From the NCBI RefSeq assembly GCF_050434925.1, contig NZ_JBNDJK010000001.1, forward strand, positions 4,526,001 through 4,590,000: a stretch of DNA of 64,000 nt, written 5' to 3'. Of this stretch, positions 8,572 to 15,961 are shown one piece after another. Under the pieces are notes generated by a model that did not search any database, was not told where the DNA came from, and worked only from the letters and a program-made list of their open reading frames with translations. Both the position numbers and the translations under genes were made by a program. How positions within the stretch are numbered: position 1 is the first letter of the stretch; every line of letters starts with the position of its first letter. The DNA comes from Inquilinus ginsengisoli_B (GTDB taxonomy: Bacteria; Pseudomonadota; Alphaproteobacteria; DSM-16000; Inquilinaceae).

Positions 8572-11412
8572 TCACACCATCCAATCCGCGTGCTCGATCT
8601 GGTCAGGGCGGACGCCAAGCAGGGTGACGCGGGTGCCGTCGTCGAGCTCGACCACCGCGCTCAGCAGGCCCCACCGCACCGTGGCGTCGGCGCCGTCGGC
8701 GATGAGCAGCTTGTCCTGGCGGACGTCGAAATCGGTGATCACGTCGCGGCCGTCGCCATGGCCGAAGGCGAAGATGTCGGCGCCGCGGCCCCCGATCAGC
8801 AGGTCGTTGCCGCCGCTGCCCTCGATGCGGTCGTTGCCGGCGCCGCCATAGAGCGTGTTGTTCCCCGAGTTGCCGATGATCTGGGTGTCGCTGTTGCCGG
8901 CCCAGACGATCAGGTCGTGGTCGCCCTGCAGCACGATGCGCTCGACCGCGTCGTTCGCCTTGACGTTGACCGTGGCGCGGACCTCGTCGAAATCCTCCGT
9001 GCCCTTGACGATGGCGAAGTTGAACAGGAAGGTCGGCTTGTCGGCGGTGATGATGTTCGGGTTCTCCGGCGTGCCCGGCGCCGGGATATGCAGCCGCGCC
9101 ACCGACGGGTCGTGGTCGCTGACCTGGTCGGCGAAGCCGGCATTGGTGTGGACGATGTCGAACTCCAGCCCCGACCGGTAGACGCCGTCGGTCGCCAGCA
9201 TGTGGTCGAGCTCCTGGCTCGCGCCTTCGAACACGTAGCTCCAGCGCTCGCCGGCCGGCAGCAGCTCGTCGGCCAGGTCCTTCAGCACAGGACTGCCGTC
9301 GGTGTCGCCGCGCAGCACCTTCAGCGGGTCGTTCCAGGAGAACTCGTTGAGGTCGCCGACCACCATCACCTTGGCATCGGGGTCGGACGCCAGCCGGCCG
9401 TCGACATAGGCGTTGACGATCGCCGCCTGGGCCTCGCGCTGGTCCTCGCCGCGGTTCAGCGGCGGGAAGTCCTCGCCATAGGTCGGCGAGCTGCCGCTCT
9501 TCGAGGTGAAGTGGTTGTTCACCAGCGTCACCGTCTCGCCGTTGAAGACGAAGTCGGCGGCCAGCGGCAGGCGGCTGGCGGCGAAGGCGTCGCCATCCGA
9601 CAGGTCGGTGTCGGTCAGCGCCTTGACCGAGCCCTCGGCCAGGTCGACCCGGTCCGGGTTGTACAGATAGCCGGTCCGGATGTTGCCGCCGGGCTGGCCG
9701 CCCGAGGTGCCGCTGGCCGGCGCCACATCGATATAGCCGTAGCGCGGTCCGCCATTCGCGACGATCGCCTCGATCAGCACCCGCGCGGTCTCGGCGGCCG
9801 AGGTGATGCCGGTGATCTCGGCGCCGTCGCTGTCCTGCACCTCCTGCAGCGCGACGATGTCGGGCGCGCCCATGTTGCCGACGATCTGCTGGGCCAGCCG
9901 GTCGAACTTGCCGCTGCCGACGTCGTCATCGACGTTGTTCGGGTTCCTGTCCTGGACCAGGTTGATGTCCTCGACCTTGGGGTCGAGGTTCTCGAGGTTG
10001 ATCGAGCCAACGGTCAGGTGGTCGCGGTCGCCGGCCAGCGTGGTCGTTTCCGGCGCCAGCGTGCCGGGGGACTCGACCGTGACCGGCTTGATCGCCTGCA
10101 CCTCGTACCAGCCGAAATTGTAGTTCACCACGCCCTGGACGGTGCCGAGCTGGGCCCCGACATTGACATCCGGCATGAAGCTGCCCAGCAGGTCGTCGTC
10201 GATCTGGATCCGCTCCGGCTGCTGGTCGGTCTCGGAGATCATCAGGCCGCCGGCGCCGCTGCGGGTGCCGGTGGCGTGGTCGCCGTTGTCGGCCAGGACA
10301 TAGGCCTCACCGAAGCCGTTGGTCGCGCCGACCACCACCGGGGCCGGCACGTCGACCACCATGCCCTCCAGGCTCTCCCAGTAGTCGACGCCGTCATGGG
10401 CGGGGTCGTAGACGGTGCGGCCGTCGTCGTCGATCGTCTCGGTCGGCGGGGCGTAGCCGCCGGCGCCGATGCTGACCGCGACCGGCACGGTCTGCTGCAC
10501 CGCCGAGATCTCGACGCTGGCGCCGGTGATCTGGGTCACGGTCAGGTTGTGGGACGAGGCACCGCCGGGCTGGAACTCGGCGACCGAGCCGGTGACGTCG
10601 AGGGTGACGCCGAGCTGCACCTCGGCCGGCACGTTGCCGCTGCCGGTGAAGACGAAGACCGCGTCCGAGGTGGCGGTGCTGCCGTCGCCCTGGGCGTCCT
10701 GGATGTAGAAGCCGTTGGCGGCAATGGCGGTGACCACGCCCTGGGTCGCCACCCGGTCGCCCTCGAATTCGGAGCGGTGGCCGGCGCCCTGGATCTCGTA
10801 GATCGCGTGGAAGTCCGGCTCGGTGTCGGGCACCGGGGCGTTCGCGGCGCCGGGGGTGTTCAGCGCCTCGCCGGGGGCGGGGGTGCCGGCCTGGCCCGGC
10901 AGGCCGGCCAGATCGAAATCGTTGCGGGTCCAGTCCGCCGCACTGCCGGTGTCGGCGCCGTCGGGCAGGCGCGAGGCGCCGCCCACGGTGATGCCGGCGC
11001 CGTCGAAGTTCGGCGTCAGCACGGTGGTGCTGTAGAAGCGGTCGCCGCTGCCGCCGTCGTCGATCGCGACGCCGTCGCCGATCCGGGCCCAGGGCGTGGC
11101 GTCGAGCACGCCATCGTCGTTGGTGTCGAGGTCCTGGCCGGTGCTGCCGCTGTAGTTCTCGACCAGCAGCAGGGTGCCGCTGCCGTTCTGCAGCAGGTTC
11201 GACTGGAAGCCGCTGCTCCAGTACCCGTCGGCGTCGGTGCTGCCGATCTCGGTGGCGGAAATGATGCGGCCGGTGCCGCCGGCATCGCCCTCGATCTGCA
11301 CCAGGGTCCAGCCGCTGTAATCGGCCAGGGCGTCACCCTTGATCTCGAAATATTCCGAGCTGTCGGTGCCGACATGGTTGGCGACGAACTCGTTGAGCAA
11401 CGGATCGGCCAT
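8572..11412 (-). CDS. Extracellular nuclease: LTD + NucH/ExeM-type endonuclease + RTX repeats
   Basis: A 946-residue, very acidic, probably type I-secreted DNase. An N-terminal lamin-tail domain (about 1-95) begins LLNEFVANHVGTDSSEYFEI. A mixed OB-like region (about 220-470) follows, then an endonuclease/exonuclease/phosphatase domain (about 480-780) with DIVALQEVQDSDG (metal-binding Glu), VVGDLNEFSWND and the terminal SDHDPSVARL. The C-terminus carries RTX nonapeptides (NNTLYGGAGNDRIEG, NDLLIGGRGAD) and a hydrophobic end typical of uncleaved C-terminal type I signals. There is no Sec signal peptide. The ATG at 11412 has AGAGGGA upstream. No ABC/MFP secretion genes are nearby, so export would need a system elsewhere. 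It probably serves phosphate/nucleotide scavenging or extracellular-DNA turnover. Confidence 0.9.
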   Translation of the reverse strand: MADPLLNEFVANHVGTDSSEYFEIKGDALADYSGWTLVQIEGDAGGTGRIISATEIGSTDADGYWSSGFQSNLLQNGSGTLLLVENYSGSTGQDLDTNDDGVLDATPWARIGDGVAIDDGGSGDRFYSTTVLTPNFDGAGITVGGASRLPDGADTGSAADWTRNDFDLAGLPGQAGTPAPGEALNTPGAANAPVPDTEPDFHAIYEIQGAGHRSEFEGDRVATQGVVTAIAANGFYIQDAQGDGSTATSDAVFVFTGSGNVPAEVQLGVTLDVTGSVAEFQPGGASSHNLTVTQITGASVEISAVQQTVPVAVSIGAGGYAPPTETIDDDGRTVYDPAHDGVDYWESLEGMVVDVPAPVVVGATNGFGEAYVLADNGDHATGTRSGAGGLMISETDQQPERIQIDDDLLGSFMPDVNVGAQLGTVQGVVNYNFGWYEVQAIKPVTVESPGTLAPETTTLAGDRDHLTVGSINLENLDPKVEDINLVQDRNPNNVDDDVGSGKFDRLAQQIVGNMGAPDIVALQEVQDSDGAEITGITSAAETARVLIEAIVANGGPRYGYIDVAPASGTSGGQPGGNIRTGYLYNPDRVDLAEGSVKALTDTDLSDGDAFAASRLPLAADFVFNGETVTLVNNHFTSKSGSSPTYGEDFPPLNRGEDQREAQAAIVNAYVDGRLASDPDAKVMVVGDLNEFSWNDPLKVLRGDTDGSPVLKDLADELLPAGERWSYVFEGASQELDHMLATDGVYRSGLEFDIVHTNAGFADQVSDHDPSVARLHIPAPGTPENPNIITADKPTFLFNFAIVKGTEDFDEVRATVNVKANDAVERIVLQGDHDLIVWAGNSDTQIIGNSGNNTLYGGAGNDRIEGSGGNDLLIGGRGADIFAFGHGDGRDVITDFDVRQDKLLIADGADATVRWGLLSAVVELDDGTRVTLLGVRPDQIEHADWMV

Positions 11413-11591
11413 GACGAAGTTCCCTCTTCTCCATCCGGCAAGGACCGAATCCCTTGCCGCTCCCGAAACACCTGTACGGGGCTTCGGTTGCATTCGCGTG
11501 ACTCGGGGAGGTCATGGAGAGATGGAAAACTGCGACCTGGGCAGAAAAGACAGCCATAAGGCGATCTTTTCGAGGAATTACCACTTTTGAT

Positions 11592-11670
11592 TGTCATGCC
11601 CGGGCTTGACCCGGGCATCCAGAGACTGTCGACATCTTCTGGATTGCCGGGTCAAGCCCGGCAATGACAG
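11592..11670. repeat. Dispersed palindromic element, family A (copy 1)
   Basis: The element begins TGTCATGCCCGGGCTTGACC and ends with the inverted version (GCCGGGTCAAGCCCGGCAAT then GACA). Each arm is itself palindromic around GGGCTTGACCC. A second copy lies at 60819-60907. The layout resembles REP/BIME elements of other bacteria. It sits between two genes on the minus strand, in the 286-base gap before the nuclease gene. Confidence 0.8.
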
Positions 11671-11698
11671 AGAGAATTTTAGATTAAATCCATAGAAC

Positions 11699-12730
11699 TC
11701 AGTGAGCGGTCGGGTCGGGCACCGTGATGCTGCCGTCGGCGATGGCGCGGCGGGCGGTCTCGACCGCTTCCTCCATCTCCGGGGTGACCAGCGGCCGGTT
11801 GTTGTCGTCGACGGCCCAGCCGACCGCGTGCTCGCGTACGCCCAGCGTGACCAGGCCGGCCTTCCAGGTGCCGGCCCTCATGTCGTCCAGCGAGCGCAGC
11901 ACGGCGATGTCGACCCGCTTCAGCATCGAGGTCAGGATGGTGCCGGGAACCAGGCCGTTCTGGTTGCCGTCGACGCCGATTGCCAGCGTCTCCGCCTCGC
12001 GCGCCGCCTGGAACACACCGATATTGGCCTCGCCGGCGACGGCGAAGAGGACGTCGGCGCCGCGTCCGATCAGGCCCTGCGCGACCTGGCCCGCCCGGTC
12101 CCGGTCGCGGAAGGCGGCGGCATCGGTGCCGATATAGTCGACCAGGGTTGTGATTTCGGGCCGCGTCGCCCGGGCGCCGGCGGCATAGCCGTTGGCGAAT
12201 TTCTGCATCAGCGGGATGTCGGCGGCGCCGACGAACCCGATCGTGCCGGATTTCGAAGCCAACGCCGCCAGCACGCCCACCAGATAGGCGCCCTCCTGCT
12301 CGCGGAACACGATCGAGCGGATGTTCGGCCCCTCGGCAACGCCGTCGATCAGGACGAAGCGGGTCTCCGGATGGGCTGCGGCACAGGTTTTCACCGCATC
12401 GGCATAGTAGAAGCCGACGGCGATGATCAGGTTGGCGCCCTGTTGGATCAGGCCGTCCGCTGCCGCGGCGAACCCGTCGACGGACTGCAGCTCGGCCTCG
12501 AGATAGGCCTCGCCGGTCTCGTTGCGGAAGAACTCCAGCGCGTGCACCGCGCCTTCGTTGAAGCCGCCGTCCCGCTTGTCGCCGAGCGCGTAGACGACGC
12601 CCGGCTTGACCGGCACCTCCTCGTTGCTGCCGCGCATCATGCTGTCCGGATCGGCGGCGGCGGCGCTCATGGACAAGCCGGCCACGGCCAGGCTGATGCC
12701 GGCGAGAAGGGTGCGACGGTCGAGGATCAT
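11699..12730 (-). CDS. BMP-family ABC transporter substrate-binding protein
   Basis: Periplasmic binding protein of the Bmp/PnrA-like family (343 residues); relatives bind purine nucleosides or related ligands. The N-terminus has a signal peptide with a twin-Arg-like start (LDRRTLLAGISLA) and an Ala-rich cleavage region ending near AAAADPDS. Family features include a KRDGGFNEGA motif near residue 50, FREQEGAYLVGVLAAL, and the C-lobe GVDGNQNGL. The ATG at 12730 follows GGAGACGG; an in-frame upstream ATG would give a longer, non-conserved leader. No permease or ATPase genes are adjacent, so it either uses a distant transporter or is an orphan. The 5-oxoprolinase subunit gene lies upstream on the same strand. 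Confidence 0.85.
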   Translation of the reverse strand: MILDRRTLLAGISLAVAGLSMSAAAADPDSMMRGSNEEVPVKPGVVYALGDKRDGGFNEGAVHALEFFRNETGEAYLEAELQSVDGFAAAADGLIQQGANLIIAVGFYYADAVKTCAAAHPETRFVLIDGVAEGPNIRSIVFREQEGAYLVGVLAALASKSGTIGFVGAADIPLMQKFANGYAAGARATRPEITTLVDYIGTDAAAFRDRDRAGQVAQGLIGRGADVLFAVAGEANIGVFQAAREAETLAIGVDGNQNGLVPGTILTSMLKRVDIAVLRSLDDMRAGTWKAGLVTLGVREHAVGWAVDDNNRPLVTPEMEEAVETARRAIADGSITVPDPTAH

Positions 12731-12866
12731 TTCCGTCTCCGGACGGCAAGGCGGCGATGCGGGCATTGGGCGGCCCGCGGCCCCGGAAATGGACGTGTTA
12801 AGGTTCGGTTACAAGAGCCTGCTCTGCAACGGTCGTCTGCCGCGAGGGCGGGGGGAGGAGGCCGGA

Positions 12867-13640
12867 TCAGGCCGGCCGGTCCTTCAGCGCCACCAGGCGG
12901 ATGCCGGCCTGCTCCAGCCGCTCGCGGATGCGGCGGGCGATGCCGACCGCGCCCGGCGTGTCGCCATGGACGCAGACGGTGTCGACCGGCACCGGGATGC
13001 GCTTGCCGCTGCGGCTGGTGACCGCCTGCTCCTCGACCATGCGTAGCACCCGCTCGGCCGCGGCCTCGGGGTCGTGGATCACCGATCCGGCGATCTTGCG
13101 CGAGGTCAGGGTGGCATCGTCCTCATAGGTACGGTCGGCGAAGACCTCGCGCACCACCGGCAGGCCCAGCTCCACCGCCGCGCGCTCCAGCGCCGTGCCG
13201 GGCAGCACCATATAGGCCAGGGTCGGGTCGACCGACTGGATCGCCCGGCCGATCGCCAGCGCCACCGCATCGTCGACCATCGCCACGTTGCTCAGCGCGC
13301 CATGCGCCTTGACATGGGTGATGCGGTGCCCGACCGCCTTGGCCATGCCCTGGATGGCGCCGATCTGGTAGACCACCTGGGCCTCCAGCTCCTCCGGCGT
13401 CTCGCCCTTGATCACCCGGCGGCCGAAGCCCCAGAGGTCGAGGAAGCCGGGATGGGCGCCGACGCCGATGCCGCGGTCGCGCGCCAGCGTCAGGGTCCGC
13501 CGCATCACGATCGGGTCGCCGGCATGGAAGCCGCAGGCGACATTGGCCGAGGTGACGATCTCCAGCATCGCCGCATCGTCGCCCATCTCCCAGGCGCCGA
13601 AGCCTTCGCCCATGTCGCAGTTCAGATCGACGCTCGCCAT
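12867..13640 (-). CDS. pxpA: 5-oxoprolinase subunit A (LamB/YcsF family)
   Basis: PxpA opens the lactam ring of 5-oxoproline together with the kinase-like PxpB/PxpC subunits, using ATP and returning glutamate. The 257-residue protein has the family start VDLNCDMGEGFG, then TSANVACGFHAGDP and GVGAHPGFLDLWGFGRR, followed by HVKAHGALSN and CVHGDTPGA near the end. These place the conserved His/Asp cluster of the YcsF barrel. No pxpB or pxpC lies in the window, although they usually sit next to pxpA, so the partner subunits must be elsewhere or this copy acts differently. It is 136 bases upstream of the BMP gene and could share a transcript with it. Confidence 0.92.
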   Translation of the reverse strand: MASVDLNCDMGEGFGAWEMGDDAAMLEIVTSANVACGFHAGDPIVMRRTLTLARDRGIGVGAHPGFLDLWGFGRRVIKGETPEELEAQVVYQIGAIQGMAKAVGHRITHVKAHGALSNVAMVDDAVALAIGRAIQSVDPTLAYMVLPGTALERAAVELGLPVVREVFADRTYEDDATLTSRKIAGSVIHDPEAAAERVLRMVEEQAVTSRSGKRIPVPVDTVCVHGDTPGAVGIARRIRERLEQAGIRLVALKDRPA

Positions 13641-13772
13641 GATCTCTTTCCCGGAACGGCCTTCAGCTTGATGACTCCTGTATGAACCTCGCCGCCGGCG
13701 ACGGCAATCGTCGCCCCACGCCCGGCATTCGTGCTATTCAGACTCAGCAAGAACCCAGCAGGGGACGCCCAT

Positions 13773-15554
13773 ATGGCGGTGGGGACGAGCGGGCGACGGG
13801 TGTTCGAACTCGTCTTGATCAAGCCGTCGCATTACGACGACGACGGCTACGTCATCCAATGGCTGCGGTCGGCGATTCCGTCGAACACGCTGGCGGTGCT
13901 GTACGGTCTTGCCAGCGACTGTTCCGAGCGCCGGATTCTCGGCCCGGACGTCGAGATCGCCATCACCGCGATCGACGAGACCAACACCCGGGTCCGCCCG
14001 GACGCGATCATCCGCCGGATCCGGCGCTCCGGATCGGGCATGGTGGCGCTGGTCGGGGTGCAGTCGAACCAGTTCCCGCGGGCGGTCGACATCGCCCGGC
14101 CGCTGCGGGCGGCGGGGATCCAGGTCGGCATCGGCGGCTTCCACGTCTCCGGCACCATCGCCATGCTGCCCGGCCTGCAGCCCGAGGTGGCGGAAGCGCA
14201 GGCCATGGGCATCTCGCTGTTCGCCGGCGAGGCCGAGGGGCGGCTCGACGAGGTGCTGGTCGACGCCTACAACAACCGGCTCAAGCCGCTCTACAACTTC
14301 ATGGACGACCTGCCGAACATCGAAGGCGTGCCGATGCCGGTGCTGCCGATCGCGCGGGTGCGCCGCACCGCCGGCCAGCACACCAGCTTCGACGCCGGCC
14401 GCGGCTGCCCGTTCCAGTGCTCGTTCTGCACCATCATCAACGTCCAGGGCCGCAAGTCGCGCCGCCGGTCGCCCGACGATGTCGAGCAGATCATCCGCGA
14501 GAATGTGAAGAGCGGCATCAGCCGCTTCTTCATCACCGACGACAATTTCGCGCGCAACAAGGACTGGGAGCCGATCTTCGACCGGCTGATCGAGCTGCGC
14601 GAGCGGGAGAAGCTGTCCTTCCGCATGATCATCCAGGTCGACACCATGTGCCACCGCATCCCGCACTTCATCGAGAAGGCGGGCAGGGCGGGGGTGACCC
14701 GGGTATTCATCGGGCTGGAGAACATCAACCCGGACAGCCTGGTCGGCGCCAAGAAGCGGCAGAACAAGATCACCGAATACCGCAAGATGCTGCTGGCCTG
14801 GAAGGCGGTCGGCGCCATGACCTATGCCGGCTACATCCTCGGGTTCCCGACCGACACGCCGGAATCGATCGTCCGCGACATCGGCATCATCCAGCGCGAG
14901 CTGCCGGTCGACCTGCTGGAGTTCTTTTTCCTGACGCCGCTGCCGGGGTCGGAGGACCACAAGAACCTGTTCCACGCCGGCATCCCGATGGATCCGGACC
15001 TGAACCGCTACGACCTGAACCACGTCACCACCGGCCACGCGATGATGTCGCGCGAGGAGTGGCAGCGGGCCTACAAGCTGGCCTGGCAGACCTACTACTC
15101 GCCGGAGCATATGGAGACGGTGATGCGCCGGGCGGCGGCGACCGGGATCAGCGTCGGCAAGATCCTGTTCCTGCTGCTGTGGTTCACCACCTGCATCAAT
15201 GTCGAGGGGCTGCACCCGCTGGAGGGCGGCTATCTGCGCCGCAAGGTGCGGACCGACCGCCGCCCCGGCCTGCCGCACGAGGCGGCCGTGCCGTTCTATC
15301 TCCGCTATGCCGGCGAGACCGTGGCCAAGCACTGGGCCATGGGGCGGCTGTGGTGGCGCTTCAACCAGGTCCGCCGCCGGATCAAGGCCGATCCGAACCG
15401 CAAGGCCTATCATGACCTGGCGCTGACGCCGGTGAGCGAGGAAGAGCTCGACACGCTGGAGATGTTCTCGGTGACGCAGGGCGCCCGCGCCGCCGCGGCC
15501 AGGGCACACACCAAGCCGGTGCCGCAGCCGCAGGGCGCCACCGCGGCGGAGTGA
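13773..15554 (+). CDS. B12-binding-type radical SAM protein, substrate unknown
   Basis: Predicted 593-residue radical SAM enzyme. The cluster motif CPFQCSFC gives Cys212, Cys216 and Cys219, and a GLENINPDSL/GYILGFPTDTPESI pattern follows, as in many cobalamin-binding radical SAM proteins. The N-terminal ~190 residues look like the Rossmann-type B12-binding domain (VALVGVQSNQFPRAVDIARP, then GIGGFHVSG), although the classical DxHxxG signature is not obvious. The ATG at 13773 is preceded by AGGGGA. A low-complexity Ala/Pro tail ends the protein. The gene stands alone, divergent from pxpA. Methylation or ring chemistry on lipids or cofactors is possible, but nothing here identifies a product. 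Confidence 0.8.
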   Translation: MAVGTSGRRVFELVLIKPSHYDDDGYVIQWLRSAIPSNTLAVLYGLASDCSERRILGPDVEIAITAIDETNTRVRPDAIIRRIRRSGSGMVALVGVQSNQFPRAVDIARPLRAAGIQVGIGGFHVSGTIAMLPGLQPEVAEAQAMGISLFAGEAEGRLDEVLVDAYNNRLKPLYNFMDDLPNIEGVPMPVLPIARVRRTAGQHTSFDAGRGCPFQCSFCTIINVQGRKSRRRSPDDVEQIIRENVKSGISRFFITDDNFARNKDWEPIFDRLIELREREKLSFRMIIQVDTMCHRIPHFIEKAGRAGVTRVFIGLENINPDSLVGAKKRQNKITEYRKMLLAWKAVGAMTYAGYILGFPTDTPESIVRDIGIIQRELPVDLLEFFFLTPLPGSEDHKNLFHAGIPMDPDLNRYDLNHVTTGHAMMSREEWQRAYKLAWQTYYSPEHMETVMRRAAATGISVGKILFLLLWFTTCINVEGLHPLEGGYLRRKVRTDRRPGLPHEAAVPFYLRYAGETVAKHWAMGRLWWRFNQVRRRIKADPNRKAYHDLALTPVSEEELDTLEMFSVTQGARAAAARAHTKPVPQPQGATAAE

Positions 15555-15664
15555 TCGGCGCCTGCTCCGGGCGGCGGGGCTATCCAGCGCCTCGAACCGT
15601 GACGGCAGCAAATTAAGAAGCGTTAAAGCCACCGGCCTTTGAGTTCGACTCTCCCAGCTCTTCT

Positions 15665-15749
15665 CGTCATGGCGAGGAGCGAAGCGACGTGGCCATCCAG
15701 GGGGCAGTGCCGCTGGATGGCCACGCCCCTTCGGGGTTCGCCATGACGG
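15665..15749. repeat. Dispersed palindromic element, family B (full copy)
   Basis: The left arm is CGTCATGGCGAGGAGCGAAG and the right arm ends GGTTCGCCATGACGG. The inner parts GTGGCCATCCAG and CTGGATGGCCAC are exact inverted repeats. A half copy of the right arm is at 62691-62728. Family C at 21016 and 41289 begins with a related GTCATTGCGAGG-type end, so B and C may be variants of one element class. Confidence 0.75.
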
Positions 15750-15825
15750 TCAATATTTCGGGTCGCTGGTATAAGGTCGGAATTCGGTCAGTTGTCCCTA
15801 GTCTTTCTGAAATCGTGACATAATC

Positions 15826-15853
15826 ATTACAATTTTCTTGTTGAGATTGTAAT
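15826..15853. promoter_or_regulatory. AT-rich inverted repeat upstream of the LysM-like giant gene
   Basis: ATTACAAT, 12 bases, ATTGTAAT: a perfect 8-bp inverted repeat in the most AT-rich patch of the region, about 110 bases before the gene start. The spacing suits a dimeric regulator site overlapping a promoter. No regulator is identified. Confidence 0.35.
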
Positions 15854-15961
15854 CCTTTTGCCATAAACAAATTGCACGACCGCAAGATCTGGCGCTCCAG
15901 AATTCTGGCGAACGCTGCTCTGTCTGCGATCGTCGGCCATGCCCATAGTCAGGAGAGGCTG

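Larger units (their letters stand above)
15555..15961. other. 407-base non-coding gap
   Basis: The gap between the radical SAM gene and the LysM-like giant gene contains a dispersed palindrome (15665-15749) and an AT-rich inverted repeat (15826-15853). I see no credible small gene. The open frame continuing upstream of 15962 to 15872 lacks family-like sequence or a ribosome site. Confidence 0.6.

Noticed and set aside
8506..11559. 1017-codon plus-strand frame opposite the nuclease gene
   Set aside because: The minus-strand frame has clear LTD, endonuclease and RTX motifs; the opposite frame is low-complexity Val/Asp/Ala sequence without motifs.
15872..15961. 30-residue N-terminal extension of the LysM-like giant protein
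   Set aside because: A good AGGAG site stands before the ATG at 15962, and the extension has no ribosome site.
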